From assembly GCA_045113315.1 (NCBI GenBank), contig JBGUIX010000015.1, positions 1 through 64,000 on the forward strand: a stretch of DNA of 64,000 nt, written 5' to 3'. This DNA comes from RUG13091 sp045113315 (GTDB lineage: Bacteria > Bacillota_I > Bacilli_A > RFN20 > CAG-826). Each line of letters starts with the position of its first letter. The stretch's first letter is position 1. Below the pieces are notes generated by a model. That model searched no databases. It saw nothing but the letters and a program-made list of their open reading frames with translations, and had not been told where the DNA came from. Made by a program: the position numbers and the translations under genes. This document shows positions 33,810-43,092 of this stretch, one piece after another.

Positions 33810-34820
33810 ATGTTAATGATTGAAAATAAGAAAGCCTCAATACTGTTGATATTAAAAGTTTTAGAAGAATACTCTGATGAGGATCACTTTCTAACGCAAC
33901 AAGACATCATCGATAAAGTTAATGAATTATATGGAATTGAATTAGAACGCAAATCAGTGGCCTTTTCTATATCACTCTTACAAGAACTCGATTATGACAT
34001 AAATAAGTCTCCAAGAGGCGGATATGCGTTATTATCACGTAATTTCGACAATAGTGAAGTGAGATTTATCGTTGATTCGTTATTTTCTAATAAATCTATC
34101 AGTAAGAAACAAGCCACTTCTTTATCTAAGAAACTTAGTTCTTGTTTAAGTAGATATCAAAGAAAAGACTTTAATTATATTTATAAAACTGGTGATTTTC
34201 CTATTTATGAAAATAAAGATCTTTTCTATAACTTAGAGCTAATCGAAGAAGCAAAAAGAAAAGGCAAAAGAATATCTTTCCAATATCTATCATTTGATAG
34301 TAATGGTAAACCATTCACTAAAATGGATGGTTATCGATATATCGTTTCTCCTTATTATTCCGTCAGCAGTGGATCTCGTTATTTCTTGATGTGCAATTAT
34401 CGAGAAAAATATCGCCCGATACAAATATTTAGAATCGATTATATGGTCAATCCTAAAATTGAAGATGAATGGGACATTAAACCAATTGAATCACTAGAAG
34501 GAATGAAAGACTTTAACATCTATAAATATCTTAAAGATACGGTCTATTTATTAGAGGGAGAAGTTATTACCGCTTGCTTCATATTAGAGGATGAAAAAGC
34601 GATTCAATATGTAGTGGATTGGTTCGGTAATAACGCAAGAATTTATAAATATAAAGATGATGGGCCTCAATACGCCACTATAACATGTAATGAAAACGCA
34701 CTGTTCTATTGGTATATGCAATATAGTGAATCTATTACTGTGGTCTCTCCACAGTCATTAATACAAAGAGTTATAAACGAAGCAGAAAGGATTTTAAAAA
34801 AACATGAAATTCGAAATTAG
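33810..34820 (+). CDS. WYL-domain transcriptional regulator (second)
   Basis: A 336-residue regulator: N-terminal winged helix (ILLILKVLEEYSDEDHFLTQ and QDIIDKVNELYGIELERKSV) and a WYL domain beginning near residue 150 (RKGKRISFQYLSFDSNGKP; YRYIVSPYYSVSSGSRYFLM; QIFRIDYM), with a C-terminal WCX-like extension. It has the usual architecture of the family. It likely controls its own operon, perhaps via the palindrome at 32743. Its gene overlaps a 53-codon gene by 17 nt. Confidence 0.85.
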   Translation: MLMIENKKASILLILKVLEEYSDEDHFLTQQDIIDKVNELYGIELERKSVAFSISLLQELDYDINKSPRGGYALLSRNFDNSEVRFIVDSLFSNKSISKKQATSLSKKLSSCLSRYQRKDFNYIYKTGDFPIYENKDLFYNLELIEEAKRKGKRISFQYLSFDSNGKPFTKMDGYRYIVSPYYSVSSGSRYFLMCNYREKYRPIQIFRIDYMVNPKIEDEWDIKPIESLEGMKDFNIYKYLKDTVYLLEGEVITACFILEDEKAIQYVVDWFGNNARIYKYKDDGPQYATITCNENALFYWYMQYSESITVVSPQSLIQRVINEAERILKKHEIRN

Positions 34821-34965
34821 GTATTATTTAACAGAAAGCGCTAAACGATCAGGCATACCAGCTTTTAAAGAAGTAATTGATGGTGATAGAAACTATGTAG
34901 AAAGATGGGCACAAAACAAAATTAGAAGTTCTAAATTTGTTGCCTACGATATAGTACAAAAGTAA
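34804..34965 (+). CDS. Short protein (53 aa) between regulator and nuclease genes
   Basis: A 53-codon frame starting MKFEIRYYLTESAKRSGIPA and ending RSSKFVAYDIVQK. It overlaps the end of the regulator by 17 nt in another frame and stops 2 nt before the nuclease ATG, so it fits tightly in the operon. It is lysine/arginine rich with a strand-helix-strand pattern and resembles in length and style the 20210 protein. Too short for standard gene callers. Function unknown. Confidence 0.6.
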   Translation: MKFEIRYYLTESAKRSGIPAFKEVIDGDRNYVERWAQNKIRSSKFVAYDIVQK

Positions 34966-34967
34966 TT

Positions 34968-35936
34968 ATGGTTAATTTATTTGATTACGCGACTAAAGAA
35001 CTTAGCCAAGATGCCTTTTTGATGTGGTTTTTAATGAGTGATATAAACGATAGTGGAAAGAAACTCATCGCTAAGTTTATTGGTAGAAAAGATTACAAAA
35101 ACATCTCTAACATCGAAGTGCATGCACAGGCTAGTAAAATCGATATCACTGTTGACTTTGAAATAAATGGGAAAAAATGCGTTTTAATTATCGAAGATAA
35201 AGTGGGGTCAAATCCACACGATAACCAGTTAATAAAATATATGGATGTAGTTAATAAATGGAATAATGGCGATGATAGTGATAGGCCGAGCTATTTTATC
35301 TATTATAAGCCTCGTATATTGTCCGATTTTGAACTGGGACAAATTAAAGAGGCCAACGATAAGTACAAGAACAAAGGTTGGGAATGGAAAAGCTTTGATA
35401 TAAATGATATTCATAATTTCTTTGTTGCTTATAAGGATTCTGAAAACCTCATACTTAATCAGTATGTCGAATATATAAGTAAGATTTATGAGTATTGTAA
35501 TATTGATAAATTACCTACTGAGAACAACATCGTTGAATGGGAAAACTATTTTAGAAAATTCATTCACGATAATGTTTCTTCTGGAAAATACGATATTTAC
35601 CAAGCAACATATCGAAACAGATACGCGATGATTATTGTTTCTTGTAAGGGCGAAGAAAACAAAAACCATCCATATTTAGAAATTAGGAGCAGGGATTGCT
35701 TAGATGGAAATGTTATTGGAAGAATCCTTCTTTACGGTAAAGTGCTGACTGATGAGGAAAAAGCAAAATATAAAAAGCTGATTGATGAACATTCCAAAAT
35801 GTTTAAAAACGAGGACTATAAGCAACAGCTGGCTTCGACTAAAAAGCTCTCATATAAAGATGAGAATGAATTCAAAGATATTGTCAAAAACTTGATTCAT
35901 GAATTTATTGAAATTACAGATTTATCAGACAAATAA
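34968..35936 (+). CDS. PD-(D/E)XK nuclease superfamily protein (PDDEXK_4)
   Basis: A 322-residue protein with the PDDEXK_4 layout: an N-terminal helix bearing LSQDAFLMWFL, a core strand KIDITVDFEINGKKCVLIIE and EDKVGSNPHDNQLIKYMDVV, giving the D...E-x-K catalytic set (Asp in KIDITVD, Glu and Lys in IEDK). Family members are often found beside restriction or abortive-infection genes. It is the last gene of the WYL operon and ends in a bidirectional terminator. Confidence 0.82.
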   Translation: MVNLFDYATKELSQDAFLMWFLMSDINDSGKKLIAKFIGRKDYKNISNIEVHAQASKIDITVDFEINGKKCVLIIEDKVGSNPHDNQLIKYMDVVNKWNNGDDSDRPSYFIYYKPRILSDFELGQIKEANDKYKNKGWEWKSFDINDIHNFFVAYKDSENLILNQYVEYISKIYEYCNIDKLPTENNIVEWENYFRKFIHDNVSSGKYDIYQATYRNRYAMIIVSCKGEENKNHPYLEIRSRDCLDGNVIGRILLYGKVLTDEEKAKYKKLIDEHSKMFKNEDYKQQLASTKKLSYKDENEFKDIVKNLIHEFIEITDLSDK

Positions 35937-35967
35937 GAAAAGATTCCACATTCGTGGAACCTTTTAT
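35937..35967. terminator. Bidirectional terminator
   Basis: AAAAGATTCCAC-attc-GTGGAACCTTTT: a stem flanked by A and T runs between converging genes. Confidence 0.75.
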
Positions 35968-37751
35968 TAATTGATATCACCACTTGGTGGTAGTGCTTCA
36001 TTAACAACTGTTTCAACACCTTTATATGAGGTGTTATATAAGGCCATAGAATCAAATTCACCAGTGTAGGAGTAAGTACCATTATTGGGGATATAGATAC
36101 TTATATCTCCGTTAGCGAGTTTTTCCGCGCATAAGGTATCACTTACCATCGTTTTATCTTTATAGGTGAAGATATCTTTCTTTAGATGATGTTCATATAG
36201 AGTGAATGAAGTAGGATTAGAGATTTTAATAATTTGATAATTACCATCATTTAGTTTGACAGCTTTTTTGCCGTAGAATCTACTGTCCGCGCTTTTTAAG
36301 AAGGTATAACATAATTCCATCGTATGAGCGATGATAATACCTAACATGTTATCGCGATTAAATAATTGTAAAGCGAGGTCTTTTCTCGTTTTAAAGGATT
36401 GAACGAATAAGACTAATAAAGGCATATTGCTATTCACTAGTTCACTAATCGCCTCTTTGTTATTTTCGTTATAACCCATGATTTGATAAATCAAAAATCT
36501 CATGTCGTTATAAAAACCAGTCGCATTATCTTGTAAGATTTCTAATATGAGGTTTCTAACATATGTATATGTTGAAAAGACATCGATAATATTACTTGGA
36601 TCGATAATCTTATCACCGATTTCTGAATTTAAACCATTCATCGCTTTAAAGACTTCTACTAAACCGTTTTGTACAAGACTTGCGTAAGTAGGACGATCTT
36701 GCATAGCTTTCGCTAATTCTTGAATAAAGGTTCTAAAGAATCTAGATAAAGATGGATGAAGTGTTTCTCTTGGTAAATTAAATTTATCACCATATTCTTG
36801 ACCTGGATCAAAGAACTTCCAGTTATCGATGCTATATTCCATAAAGTCATGAGCGCCTTTGGTGAAGTGATAATTACTGACGATTTTATATCTTTCAGTC
36901 GCATCGAAATAAATATCAGTTAAACGATCTGGATAATAATAATCCTGTCCATAATGTTTAAAGCCCCATTCATATGGTGCAAGCATTGGGACCACATCGT
37001 TCATATTAATGACATTATGAATACAGCTATATAGATGATCACGAGCCACTTCATCAGAGACTAAAGCTCCAGCAGGTGGTTCAAAGCAATAGGCATAGAT
37101 ATCATTACTTGTGGTTTTAACACCCTCGACGAATTTATCTCTCACGATATCATCGAGAATCTTCGCGCTAGTCATATTCGCGGTTATCGCTCCACGAGAG
37201 AAACCGTTTATCCATAGTTTAGTGCGGCCAACGATCTTATGATCAGTTAAATATTTATAGATACCTTCTTTAACTTCGTAACTAGCGTTATCAAATCCTT
37301 CGGCATCACCTTCACTTCCTAAGGTGACGTTACTTGCCCATTCCGCTTCATATTCTCCGCTTCTAACGGAGATAGCGATGAGATTAAATTCTTCATCTTT
37401 TATTTCTACATGTTTATTACTAATTCCATAACCAATAGAGGTCGTGGTGGGTTTATTAATAAAGGCATCATTAATATAGAAATCTTTAAAGCCTTCTTTC
37501 TTCCATAGATCTAATAAGTTATTAGCTTTCTTGTTATAATCAGTTCCACCTCTAATTGTACTAATGGCATTAGCGATACTCACTAACGCTAGTTCTTGAT
37601 GATAAACGTTATTATCAAGTAAAAAGTATGAGTCATCATAACTAGTTTCTAGTTCATGCTCCATAGTCTTAAAAGTAATCGAGGAAGATTTGGAACAACT
37701 ACTTAGTAGTAAAATTGGTAAAAAAAGTAAAATAATTGCTTTAGTTTTCAC
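35967..37751 (-). CDS. Lipoprotein with lipase-like alpha/beta hydrolase domain
   Basis: With the GTG start at 37751 this is a 594-residue lipoprotein: signal sequence VKTKAIILLFLPILLLSSC with lipobox LSSC. The nucleophile elbow is WINGFSRGAITANM (GFSRG), as in lipase_3-like hydrolases. It is probably an extracellular membrane-anchored esterase or lipase; substrate unknown. An ATG at 37799 would overlap the divergent gene and put 16 residues before the signal peptide, so GTG is preferred. TATAAT ends 6 nt before the GTG, implying a nearly leaderless transcript. Confidence 0.72.
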   Translation of the reverse strand: MKTKAIILLFLPILLLSSCSKSSSITFKTMEHELETSYDDSYFLLDNNVYHQELALVSIANAISTIRGGTDYNKKANNLLDLWKKEGFKDFYINDAFINKPTTTSIGYGISNKHVEIKDEEFNLIAISVRSGEYEAEWASNVTLGSEGDAEGFDNASYEVKEGIYKYLTDHKIVGRTKLWINGFSRGAITANMTSAKILDDIVRDKFVEGVKTTSNDIYAYCFEPPAGALVSDEVARDHLYSCIHNVINMNDVVPMLAPYEWGFKHYGQDYYYPDRLTDIYFDATERYKIVSNYHFTKGAHDFMEYSIDNWKFFDPGQEYGDKFNLPRETLHPSLSRFFRTFIQELAKAMQDRPTYASLVQNGLVEVFKAMNGLNSEIGDKIIDPSNIIDVFSTYTYVRNLILEILQDNATGFYNDMRFLIYQIMGYNENNKEAISELVNSNMPLLVLFVQSFKTRKDLALQLFNRDNMLGIIIAHTMELCYTFLKSADSRFYGKKAVKLNDGNYQIIKISNPTSFTLYEHHLKKDIFTYKDKTMVSDTLCAEKLANGDISIYIPNNGTYSYTGEFDSMALYNTSYKGVETVVNEALPPSGDIN

Positions 37752-37757
37752 GCCGGA

Positions 37758-37767
37758 ATTATACAAT
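37758..37767. promoter_or_regulatory. Overlapping divergent -10 boxes
   Basis: Minus-strand TATAAT (37763-37758) and plus-strand TACAAT (37762-37767) overlap in a 21-bp gap between the starts of two divergent genes. Each lies 5-6 nt from its start codon, so both transcripts would be leaderless and compete for polymerase. Confidence 0.5.
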
Positions 37768-37772
37768 AATTT

Positions 37773-39737
37773 ATGATGCAAATCTATCATTACAACCAAC
37801 AGCTAGTGAAATTAAGACAAGATAAAGGTTTATCTTTAAAAGATGCCGCAAAAGGGATTGGAATCTCTTATTTATCTTTGTATTTATTTGAGATGGGTTA
37901 TATCCATCCTAGTAAAAAGAGATTAGCAAAAATTGAAAAATTTTATGACTATAAATTTAATTTAACAGGTGATAGAGATTATCCTGGTCCCATCTTAGTT
38001 AAACCGAAAAAAGAACAACATCACCAAAAGAAGAAACGTTTATTAACTTCTATTATCCTCATTGTGGTTTCTCTCTTTGGGATGTTTATCGGTTCATCTT
38101 TTATGACTAACTCGACTTCTAGTAGTACATCTAGATATGGAAAAACGTATATCGCTTTAAGAGAAGCGGCGTTTGAAAGAGGGAAAAGCGGAAGAGATAT
38201 CATCACTGACGCGGAATATTATTATTTAGGTCATGTCGATGGATCAGAAGAAGTATCGATATCCTTTTATAAAACAGAAAATATTTTATATTTTAATGAA
38301 TGCAATTATTCCGTCAGTAAAGGGATGGTGGATTTTCCAGAATTAGGTATCGCTAGATTCCACTGCAAATTCGGTGGTTCTTTAGCGGATAGTTCCTATC
38401 GTTGTTTCTTTGATTTAGGTAGTAGTAAAACAAATGATTTCTTCTCCTTTAGTGCGATATATAAAGGCGATAAAACCTTTGGTAAAGTCGAAAACTTACA
38501 AAGAATTATTAAAGGTGACTTAGAACTAAATGATGAATATATTCATGCGATATTTAAAAATGCGATGGCGGAAGCTATTTATTATCTAGATAATTTAGTT
38601 TCTGAAACATTATCAACACCCGTGGATTTTTATCAAGATTTCTTAAGGGATCGTGAACAGGGTAGAAAAGTTAACTTTGCGATGCAAATGGGAGGATTAG
38701 TTTCCTTATTCCCATCGATTATTACTTTCTTTATCGGTCTATCTATCGGGGCCTTTACGATTGCGGCAAGTAGAAAGAGATATCTTATGCCTTTACAAAA
38801 AGATGGCTTTGAAGGTATAGAAAAAGATAATAATTTACCAAAAGATATTCATCTTCCTTTTGTGATACCGGATAATTTCTTCTTATTAGCGGCGAGTGTC
38901 ATTAAATATTTAGCCTTAATTTTATTAATTATTTCCTTCTTCGGTAATTTTGAAATCTCTTTCCCCTCCTTTTTCACTAGTCAAGTTTCTTTAACTACTT
39001 TTAGAAATCTATTTATCGGTTCGATATTCTTAGAACAATTTGTGATGATTTCCTCAATTAGGAAAGAGAAGACTCTTTTCTATCAAATTATATTTAATTC
39101 TTTAGTCTATTTATTTATCGCTAGTATGGAAACAGCGATCGTGGGTGTTTCTCAAGCTTGGGGTTATAGCTTTGGTGACTTCTTATATAACTATATCCCA
39201 GGTGGTGCTTATCAGATATTAGTCTTAAATTATTTAATTTATTTCTTCATGTTCTTCAAACCTAATTTTGTGAAAGGCAAAGGTATTATTGTTTGGAGAT
39301 TATTATCTTTATTACCTTTAGGCCTATTAGTGGCCTCAATCATGATTAGTAATAGTTATGATTTAGTCTATGGCGTGCCTAAAAACATCTATTTGAAGTT
39401 CTGGTTCCCAGATTCTTTATCCACAGTCGCTTTTGTGGGTGTGGCATTTATCTATATCTCATTCTTACTTAGATACTTATTAAAGAAGAGATTTTCTAGT
39501 GGACCATCCTTAAGATATATCTTCTCTAACCGTTATATGATGATCTCTAATTCGATATACATCTTATTAATTGTCATTATCGTTTTAATGGACGTCTTAT
39601 TCTTTAAGAATGAATACGCTTATTATTTCGGATTTAGAAATAATTATTGGTTATTAACTTTAATCCCATTTGTCTTCTTCTTAAAGTGTTCCCCAAGTAC
39701 GATTGAGATGATCGAAAAAGAGGTCACTCTCGACTAA
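37773..39737 (+). CDS. XRE helix-turn-helix protein with polytopic membrane domain
   Basis: A 654-residue protein. Residues about 8-62 are an XRE/HTH_3 domain (LRQDKGLSLKDAAKGIGISY and EMGYIHPSKKRLAKIEKFY). One membrane segment (about 89-110) is followed by an external region (about 115-300) and about eight further membrane segments in the C-terminal half. A membrane-tethered DNA-binding protein could sense envelope signals and regulate the divergent lipoprotein gene; this is inference. The start is near leaderless (TACAAT five bases upstream). Confidence 0.75.
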   Translation: MMQIYHYNQQLVKLRQDKGLSLKDAAKGIGISYLSLYLFEMGYIHPSKKRLAKIEKFYDYKFNLTGDRDYPGPILVKPKKEQHHQKKKRLLTSIILIVVSLFGMFIGSSFMTNSTSSSTSRYGKTYIALREAAFERGKSGRDIITDAEYYYLGHVDGSEEVSISFYKTENILYFNECNYSVSKGMVDFPELGIARFHCKFGGSLADSSYRCFFDLGSSKTNDFFSFSAIYKGDKTFGKVENLQRIIKGDLELNDEYIHAIFKNAMAEAIYYLDNLVSETLSTPVDFYQDFLRDREQGRKVNFAMQMGGLVSLFPSIITFFIGLSIGAFTIAASRKRYLMPLQKDGFEGIEKDNNLPKDIHLPFVIPDNFFLLAASVIKYLALILLIISFFGNFEISFPSFFTSQVSLTTFRNLFIGSIFLEQFVMISSIRKEKTLFYQIIFNSLVYLFIASMETAIVGVSQAWGYSFGDFLYNYIPGGAYQILVLNYLIYFFMFFKPNFVKGKGIIVWRLLSLLPLGLLVASIMISNSYDLVYGVPKNIYLKFWFPDSLSTVAFVGVAFIYISFLLRYLLKKRFSSGPSLRYIFSNRYMMISNSIYILLIVIIVLMDVLFFKNEYAYYFGFRNNYWLLTLIPFVFFLKCSPSTIEMIEKEVTLD

Positions 39738-39738
39738 T

Positions 39739-40641
39739 ATGGAATATATTTTATTTGCCTTTTTAGCGTTATTATTTTCTTCTGGCAATACGATATTTAA
39801 CCGTTTAGGTAGTAACCATGCCTCCGCGTTAATAAATGCGACGATCAAATCTTTTTATATTATCTTTGCCTGCTTTATCATGGTCGTGGCTCACGGCTAT
39901 TTAGAAAACCTCTATTCTTTAACACTAGAAAAGTGGTTATGGATTATCCTCATGGGAGTGTTAACCTCGATTGACTGGTTTTTCTATTTTTTAGCCATTA
40001 AGGACGCTCATTTAGAGGCTTTCGCTCCATTAACCACTTCCTCTATTTTATTTCTCTCAAATAGCCTATTTTTAATATTTACCTTTAATATGGTCACTAA
40101 TGGGGGTAAGTCGTTAAATATTATCTTCTATATCATTGGTTTATTAGCTTTATTAGGAGCGATGCTATTTATCGTCTTTAATAAGAAGATTAATCCGAAC
40201 GCTAAATGGAAATGGGTGATTTATACATTTGTTTCTGTTTTAGCTTTTGCTTTTGTTTTATTAATCGCCAAAACAAAATTAAGTGACATCGATAGTAGTA
40301 TTATCTCTTTCCATCAGATGAGTATCGTATTTGTTACGATGTTTATCACCTCTTTATTTACTAAAAAGATTAAAGAAGTGGTGACGATTAGAAAAATCGA
40401 TCATCTATATATCTTTATCGGAGCGGTTTTTAACGCTTTTATGATTATGGCGAGATATCAAGCTTTTTCTTACGAAAACGCTGTTCCGGCGATAGTCAAT
40501 GTTATTGTGGGTTTAGACTTCGTGATTGTTTCTATCGCCACGATTATATTCTTTAAAGCCAAAAATAAATTGCCATTAACTATAGTTATTATCCTTGTCG
40601 TGGCGGGTATGATATTTGATACTTTAGCGGGTTTAATTTAA
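39739..40641 (+). CDS. EamA/DMT-family transporter
   Basis: A 300-residue protein with about ten membrane segments in two repeats of five, the EamA (drug/metabolite transporter) arrangement. Typical marks are LTSIDWFFYFLAIKDAHLEA in the first half and YQAFSYENAVPAIVNVIVGL in the second. Substrate unknown. It begins one base after the XRE-membrane gene stop and is co-transcribed with it. Confidence 0.85.
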   Translation: MEYILFAFLALLFSSGNTIFNRLGSNHASALINATIKSFYIIFACFIMVVAHGYLENLYSLTLEKWLWIILMGVLTSIDWFFYFLAIKDAHLEAFAPLTTSSILFLSNSLFLIFTFNMVTNGGKSLNIIFYIIGLLALLGAMLFIVFNKKINPNAKWKWVIYTFVSVLAFAFVLLIAKTKLSDIDSSIISFHQMSIVFVTMFITSLFTKKIKEVVTIRKIDHLYIFIGAVFNAFMIMARYQAFSYENAVPAIVNVIVGLDFVIVSIATIIFFKAKNKLPLTIVIILVVAGMIFDTLAGLI

Positions 40642-40661
40642 TACTTTTGAGAAGGCACTTA

Positions 40662-40690
40662 TTGACAAAATGCCGTCCGAAAACTATGAT
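40662..40690 (+). promoter_or_regulatory. Consensus promoter of the AbiEi-like gene
   Basis: TTGACA (40662-40667), 17-nt spacer, TATGAT (40685-40690). The ATG begins 6 nt later, so the transcript should start at or next to the start codon. Confidence 0.75.
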
Positions 40691-40696
40691 TAAGGT

Positions 40697-41248
40697 ATGA
40701 TCTATACCTACGAAGAAATAAAAAAAATATTTGGTAATTACAGCCACGTTCAAAAGCAAATAAAAGATAAAAAACTTTTTAAGGTGTCTCATGGGTTATA
40801 CACAAATGAATCGCCTCATTTGATTGAACTAGAAACTATTTTTGCGACTTATCCTAACGCTATATTATCTTTAGAAAGCGCTTTTGCTTACTATGAATTA
40901 TCTGATTATGTTCCGAATGTATATACAATTTGTACATCACGTAAAGCACATAAAATTAAAAATGATAAAGTTAAACAAATCTATGTAAGCGACGATTTTT
41001 TAAATATCGGGAAGACAGTAATTAAAACCAAGGACGGACAGATTAACATATACGACAAGGAAAGGCTTCTTATTGAACTCATAAGGTTTAAAAAAAGATT
41101 CTCGCTTGATTATTACAAACAGGTAGTGAATGCTTACCGTGAGCTTTATAAAAATGATGAGTTGAATATACAAAAAATTGTCCTATATTGCAAAGCAATT
41201 AGATGGGGACAAGAAATAAGAAGACAAATTATAGAGGTTGTATTGTGA
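40697..41248 (+). CDS. AbiEi-type antitoxin-like protein, without a visible AbiEii toxin
   Basis: A 183-residue protein matching the AbiEi antitoxin layout: N-terminal winged helix (YTYEEIKKIFGNYSHVQKQI and KLFKVSHGLYTNE) and a C-terminal domain (NAILSLESAFAYYELSDYVP; DKERLLIELIRFK). In type IV systems it represses its operon and counters the nucleotidyltransferase AbiEii. Here no AbiEii gene follows: the next gene is convergent and ends 13 nt away. It may be an orphan antitoxin or a stand-alone regulator. Confidence 0.8.
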   Translation: MIYTYEEIKKIFGNYSHVQKQIKDKKLFKVSHGLYTNESPHLIELETIFATYPNAILSLESAFAYYELSDYVPNVYTICTSRKAHKIKNDKVKQIYVSDDFLNIGKTVIKTKDGQINIYDKERLLIELIRFKKRFSLDYYKQVVNAYRELYKNDELNIQKIVLYCKAIRWGQEIRRQIIEVVL

Positions 41249-41260
41249 AAACTACTATTG

Positions 41261-41917
41261 TCACACACCAAGTAAATATAAGTTGATATCAAATAATAAT
41301 TTAGAGGTATCTTTAGATATCTCTTTTATACTATATTGACCTTGTTCGTCATAATTAGCTTTATATAAAGAATACATTTTTTCACCTTTAAATGAAGTGA
41401 ATGATATTTTATATTCACCCACGAAGTTTTTAGATAACGCTACCTTATTAGTGGCGGATAAATACGCTGATGGGATATTGATATCTTTATCATTAGATAA
41501 ATTCTCTTGACCAACAGTGATGTCATAACTAGATATAGAAGGAACATTATCTTTAAATAAATCTAATAATAAATCATTACTAACTTCATTAACATGAACA
41601 TCGATGTAATAAACTTTTTCATTATTTATGCCAGTGATATATAAATCATGATCAAGATAATTAATCGTGACAATCGAGGAGATATTAGAAAAGGATAAAT
41701 TATCTAATTTGTTATTGATATAAGTAAATAGATGATCATATCTATCTTTACTTCTTTCGTCGATAACATAAGAAGTTTCTTCATTTGAACTAGAAGAAGT
41801 CTTTTTACTTTTATTTAAGAACTTCGGTAAGAAGATGATAAAAAGGATGATATCAATGATTAAAAATACACCGACACCGATCGAGATATACAATCTTTTC
41901 TTCTTATCACTTACCAT
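41261..41917 (-). CDS. Membrane-anchored hypothetical protein
   Basis: A 218-residue protein with a single N-terminal membrane segment (about residues 10-32) and an external domain rich in Asn, Ser and Tyr. The first external residues (KKTSSSSNEETS) look like a linker. No enzyme motif is visible. Confidence 0.65.
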   Translation of the reverse strand: MVSDKKKRLYISIGVGVFLIIDIILFIIFLPKFLNKSKKTSSSSNEETSYVIDERSKDRYDHLFTYINNKLDNLSFSNISSIVTINYLDHDLYITGINNEKVYYIDVHVNEVSNDLLLDLFKDNVPSISSYDITVGQENLSNDKDINIPSAYLSATNKVALSKNFVGEYKISFTSFKGEKMYSLYKANYDEQGQYSIKEISKDTSKLLFDINLYLLGV

Positions 41918-41980
41918 TCCTTATTTATTGTGTATCAGTTTGCTATTTATGTCATCTTTTTAGATATTTCAAAAATTTTT

Positions 41981-42015
41981 AATTGCATAAAAATCGCGAA
42001 AAATATGCAATTAAA
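41981..42015. repeat. 35-bp flanking repeat, left copy
   Basis: AATTGCATAAAAATCGCG continuing to ATATGCAATTAAA; the ends AATTGCAT and ATGCAATT are inverted. The same element with 2 of 35 bases changed lies at 43091-43125, right at the end of the Fic gene. Confidence 0.75.
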
Positions 42016-42016
42016 C

Positions 42017-42045
42017 TTGCTCGGGAATCAAAGATATATTAATAT
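42017..42045 (+). promoter_or_regulatory. Promoter of the Fic gene
   Basis: TTGCTC (42017-42022), 17-nt spacer, TAATAT (42040-42045), then 6 nt to the ATG, implying a leaderless transcript. The -35 box abuts the left 35-bp repeat. Confidence 0.55.
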
Positions 42046-42051
42046 ATATTC

Positions 42052-43092
42052 ATGAAATTCATAAATCTCAAAGAACAAGTTAGCAAATTAACTAGCCCTC
42101 GTATCTTAAATATGCTTCAATCTTTAGAAGTCAATCGTGGGAGAACTTTTAATTTACCGAAAAAGATAAAAGTAAATCGTCTCCACGATATCAATAAAAG
42201 AAGAAGTGTCACCAGCAGTAATGAAATTGAAGGGATAAGAATTTCCACTAAAAGGGAAGAGGATATTCTATTAAATAATTTAGAGCCAGAGACTAGAGAA
42301 GAGTTTCTTTTGTTTGGTTATAGCAAAGCTCTAGAAAATGTTTTTAATGTTTATAAATATCAATCCTTAAATGAATCTTACATTAAAGATTTACATTATT
42401 TCTTATACGAATCATTAACTCCAGAATTTGGAGGGAAATATAAAGTCGAACAAAATTATATTCGCGAATATGATAAAGACGGTAACCTTTTAAGAACAGT
42501 ATTTATACCTTCTAAGCCGGAAGATGTTGATTCATTAATGGGGAATTTGGTTTATCAGTTTAATGAGTGCATTAGCGATCCAAACTGCAATATTTTATTA
42601 ACGATTTTTACTTTTATATTAGATTTCTTATGTATCCATCCATTCTTTGATGGAAATGGGAGAGTATCTCGTTTGTTAACCACATTTTTACTTTTAAAAT
42701 ACGGCTATGATCTAGATTATTATTATCCACTTTCATATATTATCTTAAATAATATCGATGATTATTATCGCGCTTTAGAAAAGTCGTCTATTGGTTGGCA
42801 TGAAAGCAAAAATAATTATGAATATTTTGTTTTCTTTATGCTTAGATGTCTAAGAGACGGATATCAAAAATTGGCCTATATTATAGAAATCAATTCCTCA
42901 TCCGGCTTAAATGAAGAAAAAGTGCTGCGCATTATTAATGATTCTAAAAGCCCTATCACAAAAGCGGAGATTGAAGAAATCTTAGTTAATTCCTCAAGAA
43001 CAACTATTGAAAAAAGCCTTTCTGTATTATCTAAACAAAGCAAAATACAAATCATTCAAAAAGGAAAATACGCTAAATATTACAAAATCTAA
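42052..43092 (+). CDS. Fic-domain AMP-transferase-like protein
   Basis: A 346-residue class II-type Fic protein. The inhibitory helix motif (S/T)xxxE(G/N) is present as SNEIEG (about residues 56-61). The active site is HPFFDGNGRVSRLLT (about residue 197), complete for AMP transfer. The C-terminus has a winged-helix region (KAEIEEILVNSSRTTIEKSL) that may bind DNA. The length and order are standard for stand-alone Fic proteins with built-in inhibition. It is bracketed by 35-bp repeats that may serve as autoregulatory sites or mark an inserted cassette. Confidence 0.88.
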   Translation: MKFINLKEQVSKLTSPRILNMLQSLEVNRGRTFNLPKKIKVNRLHDINKRRSVTSSNEIEGIRISTKREEDILLNNLEPETREEFLLFGYSKALENVFNVYKYQSLNESYIKDLHYFLYESLTPEFGGKYKVEQNYIREYDKDGNLLRTVFIPSKPEDVDSLMGNLVYQFNECISDPNCNILLTIFTFILDFLCIHPFFDGNGRVSRLLTTFLLLKYGYDLDYYYPLSYIILNNIDDYYRALEKSSIGWHESKNNYEYFVFFMLRCLRDGYQKLAYIIEINSSSGLNEEKVLRIINDSKSPITKAEIEEILVNSSRTTIEKSLSVLSKQSKIQIIQKGKYAKYYKI

